Notes under the pieces: model-generated
Told to the model about the DNA's origin: nothing
Seen by the model: only the letters and a program-made list of their open reading frames with translations
Database searches by the model: none
Position numbers and translations under genes: made by a program
Assembly (NCBI RefSeq): GCF_017743975.1
Contig: NZ_JAGHRC010000004.1
Span: forward strand, 434,001-498,000
DNA: 64,000 nucleotides
Source: Ruegeria sp. R14_0
GTDB lineage: Bacteria > Pseudomonadota > Alphaproteobacteria > Rhodobacterales > Rhodobacteraceae
Direction of reading: 5' to 3'
In this document: piece after piece, positions 18,970 to 28,009 of the stretch
How the letters are laid out: every line of letters starts with the position of its first letter
Position numbering within the stretch: position 1 is the stretch's first letter

Positions 18970-20949
18970 ATGTCTTTTTCTAGCCGCTCTTCAATTTCGC
19001 GTCGCCAGTTTCTTGCAACGACAACTGCAAGTGCTGCGGCCATTACTCTGCATCCTTATTCTGCGGCTGCTGCTGACAACCAGGCACATCTGCGGATCAT
19101 GGAAACCACGGATATCCACGTCCACGTCTTCCCTTATGACTATTACGCGGACAAACCCCGTGACACGGTGGGCCTGTCCCGTACGGCCTCAATCATCAAC
19201 GATATCCGCGCAGAGGCCACAAACTCGCTTTTGGTCGACAATGGCGACTTTCTGCAAGGGAACCCGATGGGTGACTACATCGCCTATGAGCGGGGCATGA
19301 AGGATGGCGACAGCCACCCGATCATTACCGCCTTCAACACTGTAGGCTATGATGCCGCCACCCTGGGCAACCACGAGTTCAACTATGGGCTGGACTTTCT
19401 GGACAAATCGCTGGCCGGGGCCGAATTCCCGGTTGTTCTGGCAAATGTCGCCAAGGAAAAAGGCGCAAACCCGCGCGACGACAAGACCTTGGTACAGCCT
19501 TACGCCATTCTCGACCGTGAGATCGAAATGGGTGACGGCACCAAGCACCCGATCAAGATTGGAGTCATCGGCTTCACCCCGCCGCAGATCATGAACTGGG
19601 ATCGCAAACACCTAGAAGGGAATGTCGAAGCCCGGGACATAATCGAAACCGCTCAGGCTTATGTGCCAGAGATGAAGGAACAAGGGTGCGATCTGGTCAT
19701 CGCGCTTTCGCATTCGGGGATCGGCAGCGCCGATCATGCAGACGGCATGGAAAACGCATCGGTTGTTCTGGCCGGTGTCGACGGGATTGATGCGCTGGTC
19801 ACGGGCCACAATCACCTCGTCTTCCCCTCGCCGACCTTTGCCGACCGCCCGGGGATCGACATCGAGAAAGGTACATTGATGGGCAAACCCGCCGTGATGG
19901 GCGGCTTCTGGGGATCGCACCTCGGCCTGCTTGACCTGCTGCTCGAGCGCGACGGAAACGAATGGCGCGTCGTGACCACCACGTCCGAGGCACGGCCGAT
20001 TTCCAAGCGCAACGAAGATCGCTCGATCACGGCGCTGGTCGGGGATGATCAAAAGGTTCTCGACTCGGTCGCGAAGGATCACGACGAAACGCTGGCTTAT
20101 GTCCGCCGCGCCGTGGGAAAGACCTCGGCGCCGTTGCACAGCTATTTTGCGCTGGTCGCTGATGATCCTTCGGTGCAAATCGTATCAATCGCGCAGAAAT
20201 GGTACGTCGAAGAGATGATGAAGGGCACCGAACACGAAGGTTTGCCCATCCTTTCGGCGGCCGCGCCGTTCAAGGCCGGCGGGCGCGGCGGTCCCGACTA
20301 TTACACCGACGTTCCGGTTGGGGACGTAGCGATCAAGAATGTGGCGGATCTGTATCTGTATCCGAACACGGTCCGTGCGGTTCGTGTGAACGGCGCGCAG
20401 GTTCGAGGCTGGCTGGAACGTTCGGCGGGTATGTTCAACAAGGTTGAGGCCGGATCCACGGATGCGGTCCTGCTGAACCCCGACTTCCCGTCCTACAATT
20501 TCGATGTAATGGACGGCGTGACCTATCAGATCGATCTGTCGCAGCCGTCGCGCTTTGGACCAAAAGGCGAAGAGATCAATCCAGACGCCTCCAGAATTGT
20601 GAACCTTGCCTTCAATGGCGAGCCGGTGACCGACGACATGGAGTTCATCATCGCCACCAACAATTACCGCGCATCGGGCGGTGGCTCGTTCCCCGGCGCT
20701 ATGGGCGATACGGTCGTGTTCGAAGCCCCGGACACCAACCGCGACGTCATTGTGCGCTATATTGTCGAGCAGGGCACAATTGATCCAAAAGCAGATGCCA
20801 ACTGGTCCTTTGCGCCGCTAGAGGACACCACTGTGCTGTTCGAAACCGGCCCGAAAGCTCGGGACTACATCAGCGATGTCAAAGGCGTTTCAATCGAGGA
20901 CGCCGGAGAAGGTGCAGACGGTTTTGCGGCATTCCGCATCAAGCTCTGA
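18970..20949 (+). CDS. Tat-exported 2',3'-cyclic-nucleotide 2'-phosphodiesterase/3'-nucleotidase (CpdB/5'-nucleotidase family)
   Basis: Periplasmic nucleotidase of 659 residues. The N-terminus has a twin-arginine signal (SRRQFLATT, then an Ala-rich core ending SAAAAD), so it is exported folded with its metals. The metallophosphatase core shows [14 protein letters not shown] (near 42), DNGDFLQGN (near 90), GNHEFNYG (near 135), SHSGIG (near 240) and GHNHLVFP (near 278). The C-terminal substrate domain has [13 protein letters not shown]. Its role is scavenging phosphate and nucleosides from extracellular nucleotides. It is transcribed alone and ends at a strong hairpin. Confidence 0.93.
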   Translation: MSFSSRSSISRRQFLATTTASAAAITLHPYSAAAADNQAHLRIMETTDIHVHVFPYDYYADKPRDTVGLSRTASIINDIRAEATNSLLVDNGDFLQGNPMGDYIAYERGMKDGDSHPIITAFNTVGYDAATLGNHEFNYGLDFLDKSLAGAEFPVVLANVAKEKGANPRDDKTLVQPYAILDREIEMGDGTKHPIKIGVIGFTPPQIMNWDRKHLEGNVEARDIIETAQAYVPEMKEQGCDLVIALSHSGIGSADHADGMENASVVLAGVDGIDALVTGHNHLVFPSPTFADRPGIDIEKGTLMGKPAVMGGFWGSHLGLLDLLLERDGNEWRVVTTTSEARPISKRNEDRSITALVGDDQKVLDSVAKDHDETLAYVRRAVGKTSAPLHSYFALVADDPSVQIVSIAQKWYVEEMMKGTEHEGLPILSAAAPFKAGGRGGPDYYTDVPVGDVAIKNVADLYLYPNTVRAVRVNGAQVRGWLERSAGMFNKVEAGSTDAVLLNPDFPSYNFDVMDGVTYQIDLSQPSRFGPKGEEINPDASRIVNLAFNGEPVTDDMEFIIATNNYRASGGGSFPGAMGDTVVFEAPDTNRDVIVRYIVEQGTIDPKADANWSFAPLEDTTVLFETGPKARDYISDVKGVSIEDAGEGADGFAAFRIKL

Positions 20950-20971
20950 GTAATTCCGGGCGGGTACGCGC

Positions 20972-20986
20972 GCCGCCAAGGGCGGC
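20972..20986 (+). terminator. Small GC hairpin after the nucleotidase gene
   Basis: GCCGCC-AAG-GGCGGC, 23 bp after the stop and without a U-tract. It lies just before the much stronger hairpin at 21005-21048 and may assist it. Confidence 0.4.
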
Positions 20987-21004
20987 AACGTGGCCCAGAA
21001 ACAG

Positions 21005-21048
21005 TGAAGATTTGCCCGCGGCCTATGCTGGCCGCGGGCAAATCTTCA
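21005..21048. terminator. Bidirectional terminator with a perfect 19-bp stem
   Basis: Perfect inverted repeat of 19 bp per arm (21005-21023 and 21030-21048) with the 6-base loop TATGCT. It lies between converging genes and includes the stop codon of the aldo/keto reductase gene (21046-21048) at its foot. Stem ends are A/T-rich, so either strand's transcript ends with a few U or A. No long U-tract is present. Confidence 0.7.
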
Positions 21049-22176
21049 GACGCGCGCAATCCTTGCGCCTGTGTGGATCATGCCCTGCATCATGTCGGTG
21101 TGATATGTGTAGGGTGACAGTCCCGGCATTTCACTGACGGCATCCAGCGCGGCGACATGAGCCTCATCCAACGAGAATTCCAGCGCGGCCAGGTTGTCTT
21201 CCAACTGGCTTAGTTTGCGCGCACCGATGACAGCTGCCGCCACGCCGCGGTGGTTTACCATCCAGTTCAGAGCGATTTGCGACGCGCTGTGACCGGTTTC
21301 CTTGGCGATACGCATCAGTTCCCGCAGAATGGAGATGTTCTGCTGTGACGCCAGGTTCGCGGTGCTGGGGTCCGTCGTCCACGTATCTGTCAACCGGCCA
21401 GCCCCTACCAGATTGCCCTTATCATCCACCGAATACTTGCCGGTCAAAAGACCATTGGCCAGCGGGCTCCAGGCGGTGAAGCTGATGCCCAGCGCATCGC
21501 ACATCGGCAGATGTTCGTAATCCGCATGACGCGCGGCCAGGCTGTATTGGTTTTGGATCGACGAGACTGGGTTGCGATGGGTCAACCCGGCCAGTGTCTG
21601 CATTTTTGCGACATACCAGGCCGGGAAATTCGAAAGACCAAAAGCCAGCAGTTTTCCCTGTCGGATCAGCGTATCGAATGTGTCCAGAACTTCTTCGATG
21701 GGGGTAAACATGTCCCATTGGTGCAGGTAGTAGACATCGATGTAGTCAGTGCCCAATCGCTTCAACGAGGCATCGAATGCGTTCAGGATGTGTTTGCGAC
21801 CATTGCCGCCGCCGTTCGGATCGCCGGGAAACTGGTTCATTGTCCCTTTGGTCGAGACCACCACCCGTTCGCGGGTGCCTGCGGATTGGATGAACTCGCC
21901 CAACCATTCTTCGCTTTCTCCGCCCTGATAGGCATTGGACGTGTCAAAGAAGTTGCCGCCAGCCTCGAGATAGCGGTCAAAGATTTGGCGGGCCTGCGCC
22001 TTGCCGCTGGACCACGCATCCCCCCAGGCATCGCCGAAGCTTCCGGCACCATAGGCCAGCGGTGACACCCGCAACCCGGTCTTGCCGAGCATCCGATATG
22101 TGGTGAGCGATGCGATCCGGACTTCGGGCAACTCATTGGCTGCAAAGGGCAGATGTTCAGAGAGTGCTTCTGACAT
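21046..22176 (-). CDS. Aldo/keto reductase
   Basis: NADPH-dependent oxidoreductase of 376 residues with a TIM barrel (YajO/Tas-like AKR). The catalytic Asp-Tyr part is FFDTSNAYQGGESEEWLG (near 77-94), the Lys is in VVSTKGT (near 108) and the His in YYLHQWD (near 150). The C-terminal cofactor region is AAAVIGARKLSQLEDN. The frame starts at an ATG with AGGA nine bases upstream; an internal Met at residue 29 would also start the conserved domain, so about 28 residues may be an extension. It is downstream of the SDR gene (26 bp) and probably co-transcribed. Confidence 0.9.
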   Translation of the reverse strand: MSEALSEHLPFAANELPEVRIASLTTYRMLGKTGLRVSPLAYGAGSFGDAWGDAWSSGKAQARQIFDRYLEAGGNFFDTSNAYQGGESEEWLGEFIQSAGTRERVVVSTKGTMNQFPGDPNGGGNGRKHILNAFDASLKRLGTDYIDVYYLHQWDMFTPIEEVLDTFDTLIRQGKLLAFGLSNFPAWYVAKMQTLAGLTHRNPVSSIQNQYSLAARHADYEHLPMCDALGISFTAWSPLANGLLTGKYSVDDKGNLVGAGRLTDTWTTDPSTANLASQQNISILRELMRIAKETGHSASQIALNWMVNHRGVAAAVIGARKLSQLEDNLAALEFSLDEAHVAALDAVSEMPGLSPYTYHTDMMQGMIHTGARIARV

Positions 22177-22202
22177 TTTCGGTTCCTGTTATTTGAGGGG
22201 AA

Positions 22203-22943
22203 TTAGGCGCGCACCAGATGGCCGCCATCCACGTCCACAACCGAACCGGTCATGAATGTGTTGGTCATTGCCAGAACAACGGCTTGTGCAATTTCACTGG
22301 CATCCCCGACGCGCCCGACAGGCAGGCCGCTGGCAACGTGTGCGAACATCTCGGTGCGGGCCTCGTCGGGCATCCCGGCATAAGCTTCGGTATCGACCAT
22401 GCCCGGGCTGATGCAGTTCACCCGAGCTCTGCCCGCCAGTTCCTGCGCCAATCCTTTTGCAAGTGCCTCTACGGCAGCATTTACCGCAGCCAGTCCGGTC
22501 GCCCCTGCAGACGGACGGCGGCTTAGAACGCCTGAGAAGAAGGTCACGGATCCACCCTTTTTCAGGAAGGGCAGCACTTCACGGGCGGTGACGTATGGGC
22601 CGATGAACTTGGCCTCGATCATGCCCCGCAGCTCGTCGGTTGGCAGGTCAGTAAAGGCCCCGTGGGCCGCGCTTGAGGCAGAGATAACCAGATGATCAAC
22701 CTCTCCCAGTTCAGCGGCCCATGATTTGACACTGGCCTCTTTGGTGGTGTCAACGGCAGCGACCGAGACATGCCCTTCGATGCCATCCGCCACCGCGTTC
22801 AGCTTGTCCGCGTTGCGGCTGGCGATGGTCACTTTTGCACCCAAGCCGGCAGCCAGTTCAGCTGTGGCCCGGCCCATACCGCTGCCACCCCCGACGATGA
22901 CAACGTGTTTGCCCTTCAGAATGGTTTCAAATGGGGTTTCCAT
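22203..22943 (-). CDS. SDR-family protein lacking the catalytic Tyr-Lys pair
   Basis: Short-chain dehydrogenase/reductase fold of 246 residues. The nucleotide site is intact (GGGSGMGRATAELAAGLGA near 18, then SRN). The active-site helix reads ATGLAAVNAAVEALAKG where normal enzymes have YxxxK: the Tyr position is Leu and the Lys position is Asn. The downstream ISPGMVDTEAY motif is normal. It may be a non-oxidoreductase SDR, a binding protein or an enzyme with moved chemistry. It precedes the aldo/keto reductase and is divergent from a LysR gene that probably controls both. Confidence 0.87.
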   Translation of the reverse strand: METPFETILKGKHVVIVGGGSGMGRATAELAAGLGAKVTIASRNADKLNAVADGIEGHVSVAAVDTTKEASVKSWAAELGEVDHLVISASSAAHGAFTDLPTDELRGMIEAKFIGPYVTAREVLPFLKKGGSVTFFSGVLSRRPSAGATGLAAVNAAVEALAKGLAQELAGRARVNCISPGMVDTEAYAGMPDEARTEMFAHVASGLPVGRVGDASEIAQAVVLAMTNTFMTGSVVDVDGGHLVRA

Positions 22944-23002
22944 GGCGATTTGTCCTAACTTTCTGATCAGCGGAAATTACCCGCTCTGTCTGTTGTGAAC
23001 AG

Positions 23003-23017
23003 TGATATAGGAAATCA
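23003..23017. promoter_or_regulatory. LysR-box candidate
   Basis: TGAT-N7-ATCA inverted repeat in the 117-bp gap between the divergent SDR and LysR genes, 60 bp before the SDR start. Position and symmetry fit an autoregulatory LysR site. The pattern is short and could be chance. Confidence 0.35.
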
Positions 23018-23060
23018 GCATTGATCCTTGAAATGGATATTAAGTATATTGAAAATTGAC

Positions 23061-23975
23061 ATGGTGAATTTCAATACGCTCGACTTAAACCTGCTCAAGG
23101 TCTTTGACGCCCTTTATCGCGAACGTCATGTCGGACGCGCGGGTCGGTCTATTGGCCTGGCGCAACCGTCCATGAGCAACGCATTGAACCGCCTGCGCGC
23201 TCAGTTCGACGACCCCCTGTTTCAACGCAGCCGTGAAGGTATGTTGCCCACGGCCAAAGCCGACGAACTGGCCCCACAGATCAAAGAGGCGCTTTCGCTG
23301 ATCTCGCGGATGTTGTCTCCGGCAGAATTCGACCCCAAACAAGTGCGCGCTGATGTGATGATTGCCGCTGCCGACCTTATGGTGATCAACCTTGCCCCGC
23401 CATTGATGAAATATCTGAACCAGGACGCGCCGGGATTGCGCATTAGCTTTGCTCCATTGGACAAGCGTAGTTTTGAACGCGATTTGGATGACGGACTCTT
23501 GGCTGTCGCGCTGGGGACATTCGGCAAGTTGCCCGCAAGGTTCTTGCGTCAAAAGGTTCTGCGCGACCAGTTTATCTGCATCACTCGCAATGGATTGCTG
23601 CCAGAGGGCGCGCCGCTGACGCTCGACACCTATCTGGATCTGGATCATGTTCTGATGACGTTAGGAGGCGGGTTTTCCGGGGTCGTTGATCACGCATTAA
23701 GACGACAGGGTCTCTCACGTCGGGTTGTCATGACGGGCACCCAATTTGCCGTGCTGCCCGACATCGTGGCGCAATCGGATATGGTCGCTACGATTCCTGC
23801 ATCCCTCTCACATATTGCCCAGCGCGCCGGCTGCTCCATCTACTCCCCGCCGTTGGACTTGTCGGGTTGGGATATAGAAATGGTTCAGACACAGAGTCTG
23901 GTTTCTGATCCATTGGGCGCGTTCATCGGACAAGCGGTCAGCAGCACCCTGCAAGAAAACACGCGGCACCTCTGA
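23061..23975 (+). CDS. LysR-family transcriptional regulator
   Basis: Regulator of 304 residues from the ATG at 23061; the frame is open from a TTG at 23028, but MVNFNTLDLNLLKVFDALY is the usual opening of this NodD-like group. The winged helix spans residues 1-65 (RHVGRAGRSIGLAQPSMSNA, LRAQFDDPLFQRS). The rest is the LysR effector domain. It is divergent from the SDR-aldo/keto reductase pair and presumably regulates it. Confidence 0.92.
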   Translation: MVNFNTLDLNLLKVFDALYRERHVGRAGRSIGLAQPSMSNALNRLRAQFDDPLFQRSREGMLPTAKADELAPQIKEALSLISRMLSPAEFDPKQVRADVMIAAADLMVINLAPPLMKYLNQDAPGLRISFAPLDKRSFERDLDDGLLAVALGTFGKLPARFLRQKVLRDQFICITRNGLLPEGAPLTLDTYLDLDHVLMTLGGGFSGVVDHALRRQGLSRRVVMTGTQFAVLPDIVAQSDMVATIPASLSHIAQRAGCSIYSPPLDLSGWDIEMVQTQSLVSDPLGAFIGQAVSSTLQENTRHL

Positions 23976-23988
23976 GGCTTAGACCTAC

Positions 23989-24073
23989 GGCACGATTTTC
24001 CGCCCGCGTAGTTGCGCGAGACGTTGGTGGAGTCGGCAAGCCACCCCACTCGGTGCACACTGCCAATCGTGCC
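23989..24073. terminator. Structured intergenic element between convergent genes
   Basis: GGCACGATT (23989-23997) and AATCGTGCC (24065-24073) are perfect 9-bp arms enclosing 67 bp, with an inner GGTGG/CCACC pair. It fills the gap between the LysR stop and the glycosidase stop, so a bidirectional terminator or branched RNA end is the simplest reading. It has acceptor-stem-like ends but no T-loop, so it is not a tRNA. Confidence 0.35.
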
Positions 24074-25330
24074 TTAATCGGAGTGCGTATCGAAACGCGC
24101 CCATCTTAGCCAAGCTGCGGCCGTCCAAGAGAACGACTTACCGCCCGCTGGTGTCCCGGTTATGGGGTCGAAATACTCAGAAAAGCCATTCTCCGCCACG
24201 AGTTCGCGGATACGTCTGCGCAGCTTGGGTTCTTCTGGCACGCCAAAGTCCGCAAGACCGATACCAATCAACAGATTCACACAAGGCCATGTCGGACCGC
24301 GCCAGTAACGATGCGGATCAAACACGGCGCCTTGGATGTCGTAGCTGGCGACCGGGTACTTTGTCCTGGACAGCGCATTTCGAAGTTGGCCACGCATTTC
24401 TTTTCGGTCCACGCCTGCATACCAGCAAAGATACGACCCGCAACTCAGCGAACCTGCGAATTCTCCGGTTTGGACATCGCGTGAATCATAAGCCTGAATT
24501 TCCGGGTTCCAAATGCTGTCGACGCCTGCTTCCAGCACAGTGATATACTCGGCCAATTGGTCGGTATTCTGACCGAACGCTTCGCACAAGGCGTGCAGGT
24601 CCCGCACAGCGCGCAGTGTAATGAATGTCATCAACGGGTCTGCAACTTTGAAGGGCGTGTTTTCCGCAATCGCGCCGTCGTCCCAGTTGACATCCCGGCC
24701 AAGCTGCAAGAGCCAAACATAAAGATCATAGTCTTTCTGGGTTGGACGATGATCGCTGTTTACATGTTTGGTGTCTTCGCGAATGTAACTCTGCACACCC
24801 GAGGTATCTATGCGGGCGGCGGACTTGTCCCAATCCGGGGCGTTGTCACGACCGGCTTCCCAGGGATGCCTGGTGAATACCGCGCCTTTATCGTCCAACC
24901 TCCAACGCATGAACCAGTCTGTCCAGCATCGCAGTTTGGGAAGCAGGGCTTCCATTCGGCTTTTGCCAAGTGACGTGTCCTTTTCCCAGATGAGCCGAGC
25001 CGCGGTAACGGCAACGGGTGGTTGGCTGATGCCCGATGACGGAACCGGCCCGTCGCAATTCCAGACATCCGCTCCAGGAAAATACCCTTCTGCTTCTGTG
25101 TGAAACAGGATTTGCGGGACCATGCCGTTGTCCCACTGCCCTGACATCAACGTCTCAATCTCTTGCCACGCACGATCGAGATCGAACTCGGCAATCCCCA
25201 ATGCGGAAATCGCACTGTCCCAGTTCCACTGATAGGGATAAAGCCCATCTGTAGGGATCGTGTATCCGCCTCGGTCGTTTCTTTTCAAAACATCTATGGC
25301 ACGCTGAGTGACGGCATCAACATCGATCAT
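24074..25330 (-). CDS. Glycoside hydrolase, GH63/mannosylglycerate-hydrolase-like
   Basis: Predicted cytoplasmic glycosidase of 418 residues with an (alpha/alpha)6 barrel. GLYPYQWNWDSAISALG (near 30) and GTPAGGKSFSWTAAAWL (near the end) are typical of the GH63 group that includes bacterial mannosylglycerate and glucosylglycerate hydrolases. The acidic stretch HPWEAGRDNAPDWD supplies a likely catalytic residue. The ATG at 25330 is chosen for its GGAGA ribosome site nine bases upstream; the frame is open to 25369. Hydrolysis of a compatible-solute glycoside would suit a marine bacterium, but the substrate is inference. Confidence 0.78.
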   Translation of the reverse strand: MIDVDAVTQRAIDVLKRNDRGGYTIPTDGLYPYQWNWDSAISALGIAEFDLDRAWQEIETLMSGQWDNGMVPQILFHTEAEGYFPGADVWNCDGPVPSSGISQPPVAVTAARLIWEKDTSLGKSRMEALLPKLRCWTDWFMRWRLDDKGAVFTRHPWEAGRDNAPDWDKSAARIDTSGVQSYIREDTKHVNSDHRPTQKDYDLYVWLLQLGRDVNWDDGAIAENTPFKVADPLMTFITLRAVRDLHALCEAFGQNTDQLAEYITVLEAGVDSIWNPEIQAYDSRDVQTGEFAGSLSCGSYLCWYAGVDRKEMRGQLRNALSRTKYPVASYDIQGAVFDPHRYWRGPTWPCVNLLIGIGLADFGVPEEPKLRRRIRELVAENGFSEYFDPITGTPAGGKSFSWTAAAWLRWARFDTHSD

Positions 25331-25864
25331 TTCTGGCTGTCTCCAATGGCCGCGCGTGCGTGTCTGCAACCTTCGGAAGTGACATCGCGCTGTTCGAATC
25401 TTCCCTATCAGTCAGAAAGCCCGAAATCGGTTTCGGCAAGGGCAGCCGGACAAGCGACCGCCGTGCTGCCATGTTGATTGGTCGCGGGCCATGAGCAATC
25501 GTTGCGCCCGGGATATCAGCTTAGAATGACAAGGCGCCTTTTCCGGTTTCATTTCAACGGGAGTGACACTTCGATCCGATTGCAGGGCCCGACGTTGGGT
25601 GACCTGTGCGATGGCCTTGATCAGTCTGAGTTAGCGGCGCAGCTAGACTGTGATCACAACACATCAATCCCCCAGAGGCGAACCGCATCGCGACTGACGA
25701 TGACAGTATGCATGGCCAAGCGGTCTTTGACATCCACTGTCTATAGAGCAAACCAATGCTATCCGGTTCCAATTCCGAACGTGAGCCATCAGTCGACGCC
25801 GAAAGGGATTGCTCTTTCATCCACAAGAGCGAATGCGCAGCTTTGCGTCAGTGCCCTCAATTAT
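25331..25864. other. 534-bp gap with decayed coding remnants
   Basis: No intact gene. On the minus strand one frame from about 25840 to 25656 keeps protein-like stretches (AFALVDERAIPFGVD, then VDVKDRLAMHTVIVSRDAV) interrupted by at least three stops. This looks like a dead gene fragment, but I do not recognise the family. The part next to the glycosidase should hold its promoter. Decay here matches the broken FGGY kinase and alcohol dehydrogenase just beyond the GMC gene. Confidence 0.4.
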
Positions 25865-27484
25865 TCATTTCTCAGCTTTGATCAGATCCGCAGCCTTTTC
25901 TGCGATCATGATCACGGGCGACGCCGTGTTGCCGGACACGATTTTCGGCATGATTGACGCATCCACAATGCGCAAACCCGTCAATCCTCTGACACGTAGC
26001 TGGGGGTCCACAACGGACCGATCGTCCGTTCCCATCTTGCAGGTTCCAACCGGGTGGAAAATTGTCGTGGCAATATCCCCAACTGCTTTTACCAGGTCAG
26101 AGTTGTCCTGAACTTGGGGCCCAGGCAAAATCTCTTGCGGATCATATTTTGACAACGCTTTTGCCGACATGATCTGTCGTGCCTGTCGCACCGACTCCAC
26201 CGCCACAGCCTTGTCGCGCGCTGCGGACAGGTAATTCAGCCTAATGTCAGGTTGCTGATCAAGTTCGCGAGAGCTGACATGGCTGCTGCCCACGCTTTCT
26301 GGCCGCAAATTGCAGACGGACACGGTAACTGCCGGGAAGGGATGCAACGGATCACCCAGTTTGTCCGTGGACAGGGGCTGGATGTGGTATTCAAGATCTG
26401 GAGTCTCGAGTGCGGGGTCCGATTTTGTGAACATCCCGAATTGGCTTGGGGCCATGGACATCGGCCCCGATTGCGTCAGACCGTATTGCAACGCAATCTG
26501 AGCTTTGCCGAACAGCGAGTTCGCAAGTGTGTTCAGCGTTTTGGCATTCTTGACCTTGAAAACTGTTCTGATTTGCAGGTGGTCCTGCAGGTTCTCGCCG
26601 ACTCCGGCGCTTTCGTGCTGCACACTGATGCCGAGATCGGCCAGAACATCGCCTCGCCCTATTCCCGAAAGCTCCAGAATCTTTGGTGAGTTAATGGATC
26701 CTGCAGCCAAAAGAACTTCGTGCCGGGCGAACGCATCCAACACCTGCCCCTTGTGCCTGAACCGGATACCCCGAACAGATTGTCCATCAAGGATCAGGTG
26801 GTCAGTTGTGGCTTCGGTCAAGACCCGTAGGTTCGGGCGCTTCATGGCGGGGCGAAGGAAACCTTTCGACGTATTCCACCGAACGCCATTGTTCTGGTTC
26901 ACCTCAAAAAAACCCGACCCTTCGTTGTTGCCATCGTTGAAATCGTCGCGCGGGTGAATACCGAACTCTCGCGCACCTTCTTGCACCGACTTCAAGACGT
27001 CCCAGCTCAGCTTTTGTTTTTGAACCTTCCACTCACCCCCGCCACGATGATGTTCGCTGTCACCGCCATGATGGTCTTCGGACTTCAGAAAATAGGGCAG
27101 CACGTCATCCCAACCCCAGCCGGTGTTTCCCATTTGCCTCCAGTGATCATAATCCGCTGCCTGCCCCCGCATATAGATCATGCCGTTGACCGAGGTGCAG
27201 CCGCCCAGCACCTTTCCGCGCGGGTATACAAGGGACCGGCCGTTCAAACCCGGCTCAGGCGCAGTTTTCATCATCCAGTCCGTGCGCGGATTGCCGATGC
27301 AGTACAAATATCCCACGGGGATATGAACCCAATGGTAATTGTCAGATTTCCCGGCCTCTAACAGTAGAACGCGTGTCTTTGGATCTTCGCTCAGACGGTT
27401 CGCCAGAACGCAACCCGCAGTTCCGGCCCCCACGATGATGTAGTCATAGTCGCCATCGAGGCGGGTCGTGTTGTTCATGTTCAC
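25865..27484 (-). CDS. GMC-family FAD oxidoreductase (choline dehydrogenase-like)
   Basis: Flavoenzyme of 539 residues. The FAD dinucleotide fold is at the N-terminus (DYIIVGAGTAGCVLANRL, residues 14-31, then LLLEAGK). GMC signatures follow: YPRGKVLGGCTSVNGMIYMR near 88 and GSINSPKILELSGIG near 255. The C-terminal active-site region HPVGTCKMG and the closing SGNTASPVIMIAEKAADLI are complete. It oxidises an alcohol, polyol or glycoside, possibly choline, but without betB/betI neighbours a choline role is doubtful. It is the intact survivor of a locus whose next genes upstream are broken. Confidence 0.9.
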   Translation of the reverse strand: MNMNNTTRLDGDYDYIIVGAGTAGCVLANRLSEDPKTRVLLLEAGKSDNYHWVHIPVGYLYCIGNPRTDWMMKTAPEPGLNGRSLVYPRGKVLGGCTSVNGMIYMRGQAADYDHWRQMGNTGWGWDDVLPYFLKSEDHHGGDSEHHRGGGEWKVQKQKLSWDVLKSVQEGAREFGIHPRDDFNDGNNEGSGFFEVNQNNGVRWNTSKGFLRPAMKRPNLRVLTEATTDHLILDGQSVRGIRFRHKGQVLDAFARHEVLLAAGSINSPKILELSGIGRGDVLADLGISVQHESAGVGENLQDHLQIRTVFKVKNAKTLNTLANSLFGKAQIALQYGLTQSGPMSMAPSQFGMFTKSDPALETPDLEYHIQPLSTDKLGDPLHPFPAVTVSVCNLRPESVGSSHVSSRELDQQPDIRLNYLSAARDKAVAVESVRQARQIMSAKALSKYDPQEILPGPQVQDNSDLVKAVGDIATTIFHPVGTCKMGTDDRSVVDPQLRVRGLTGLRIVDASIMPKIVSGNTASPVIMIAEKAADLIKAEK

Positions 27485-27500
27485 TCTCAGTCGGACCTGC

Positions 27501-28009
27501 TCAGCCGCGGAAATCTACAACCAGTTTACCGACCATTTTGCCGGTTTCGATAATTTCATGCGCAGCTTTCAAAGTCGTTGCGCACAATCCGTTCAAGACA
27601 CGTGTTTCCGTTGTTCGGATAACGCCATCATCCACCAGTTGCGCCATACGCGCCAGTATCTGACCCTGACGAGACATATCCGGTGGTCCACTGCCTGCAA
27701 TTCTGCATAAGAGCCCGGACGGTTGGCGTCGCCTGCGTACCAGACGCGATCCCCTCGACGGAACCCCGACACACCCGAACCAACACTTTCAACCGGCCCG
27801 ACGGCGTCGTACCCCAATATGAAAGGGGACGGATGCGGCCTATCAACGGCTGTACGGACCCGACGTTTTGCATCTGCCGGGTTCACTGAAACTGCGTGCA
27901 CCGCAACCAACAGATCGTTTGGACCAAGTTCAGGTGTGCTCAGATCGACATCCATCAGGCTGTCTGGCGCTTCTTCTGGCAGTGAGTTCAGGAAACCGAC
28001 GGCTTTCAT
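27501..28009 (-). pseudogene. Zinc-type alcohol dehydrogenase/quinone oxidoreductase, internally deleted
   Basis: The first 110 or so residues (MKAVGFLNSLPEEAPDSL, ILGYDAVGPVESVGSGVSGF, GDANRPGSYAELQAVD) are a normal MDR-family catalytic N-terminus. A change of frame at the GGCAGTGGACC stretch then leads directly to the family's C-terminal tail (GPPDMSRQGQILARMAQLVD, IIETGKMVGKLVVDFRG, stop 27501-27503). The whole nucleotide-binding middle, about 170 residues, is missing. Total 509 bp against about 1 kb for an intact gene. Its ATG overlaps the stop of the broken kinase by 4 bp, showing that both came from one operon. Confidence 0.82.

Noticed and set aside
23989..24073. tRNA-like element with 7-bp acceptor-like ends
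   Set aside because: No T-loop consensus (GGTTCGAATCC type), no anticodon stem and no plausible D-arm; treated as a terminator-like structure.
25865..27484. Choline-to-betaine (bet) locus
   Set aside because: The GMC enzyme resembles choline dehydrogenase, but no betaine aldehyde dehydrogenase, BetI or choline transporter is present.
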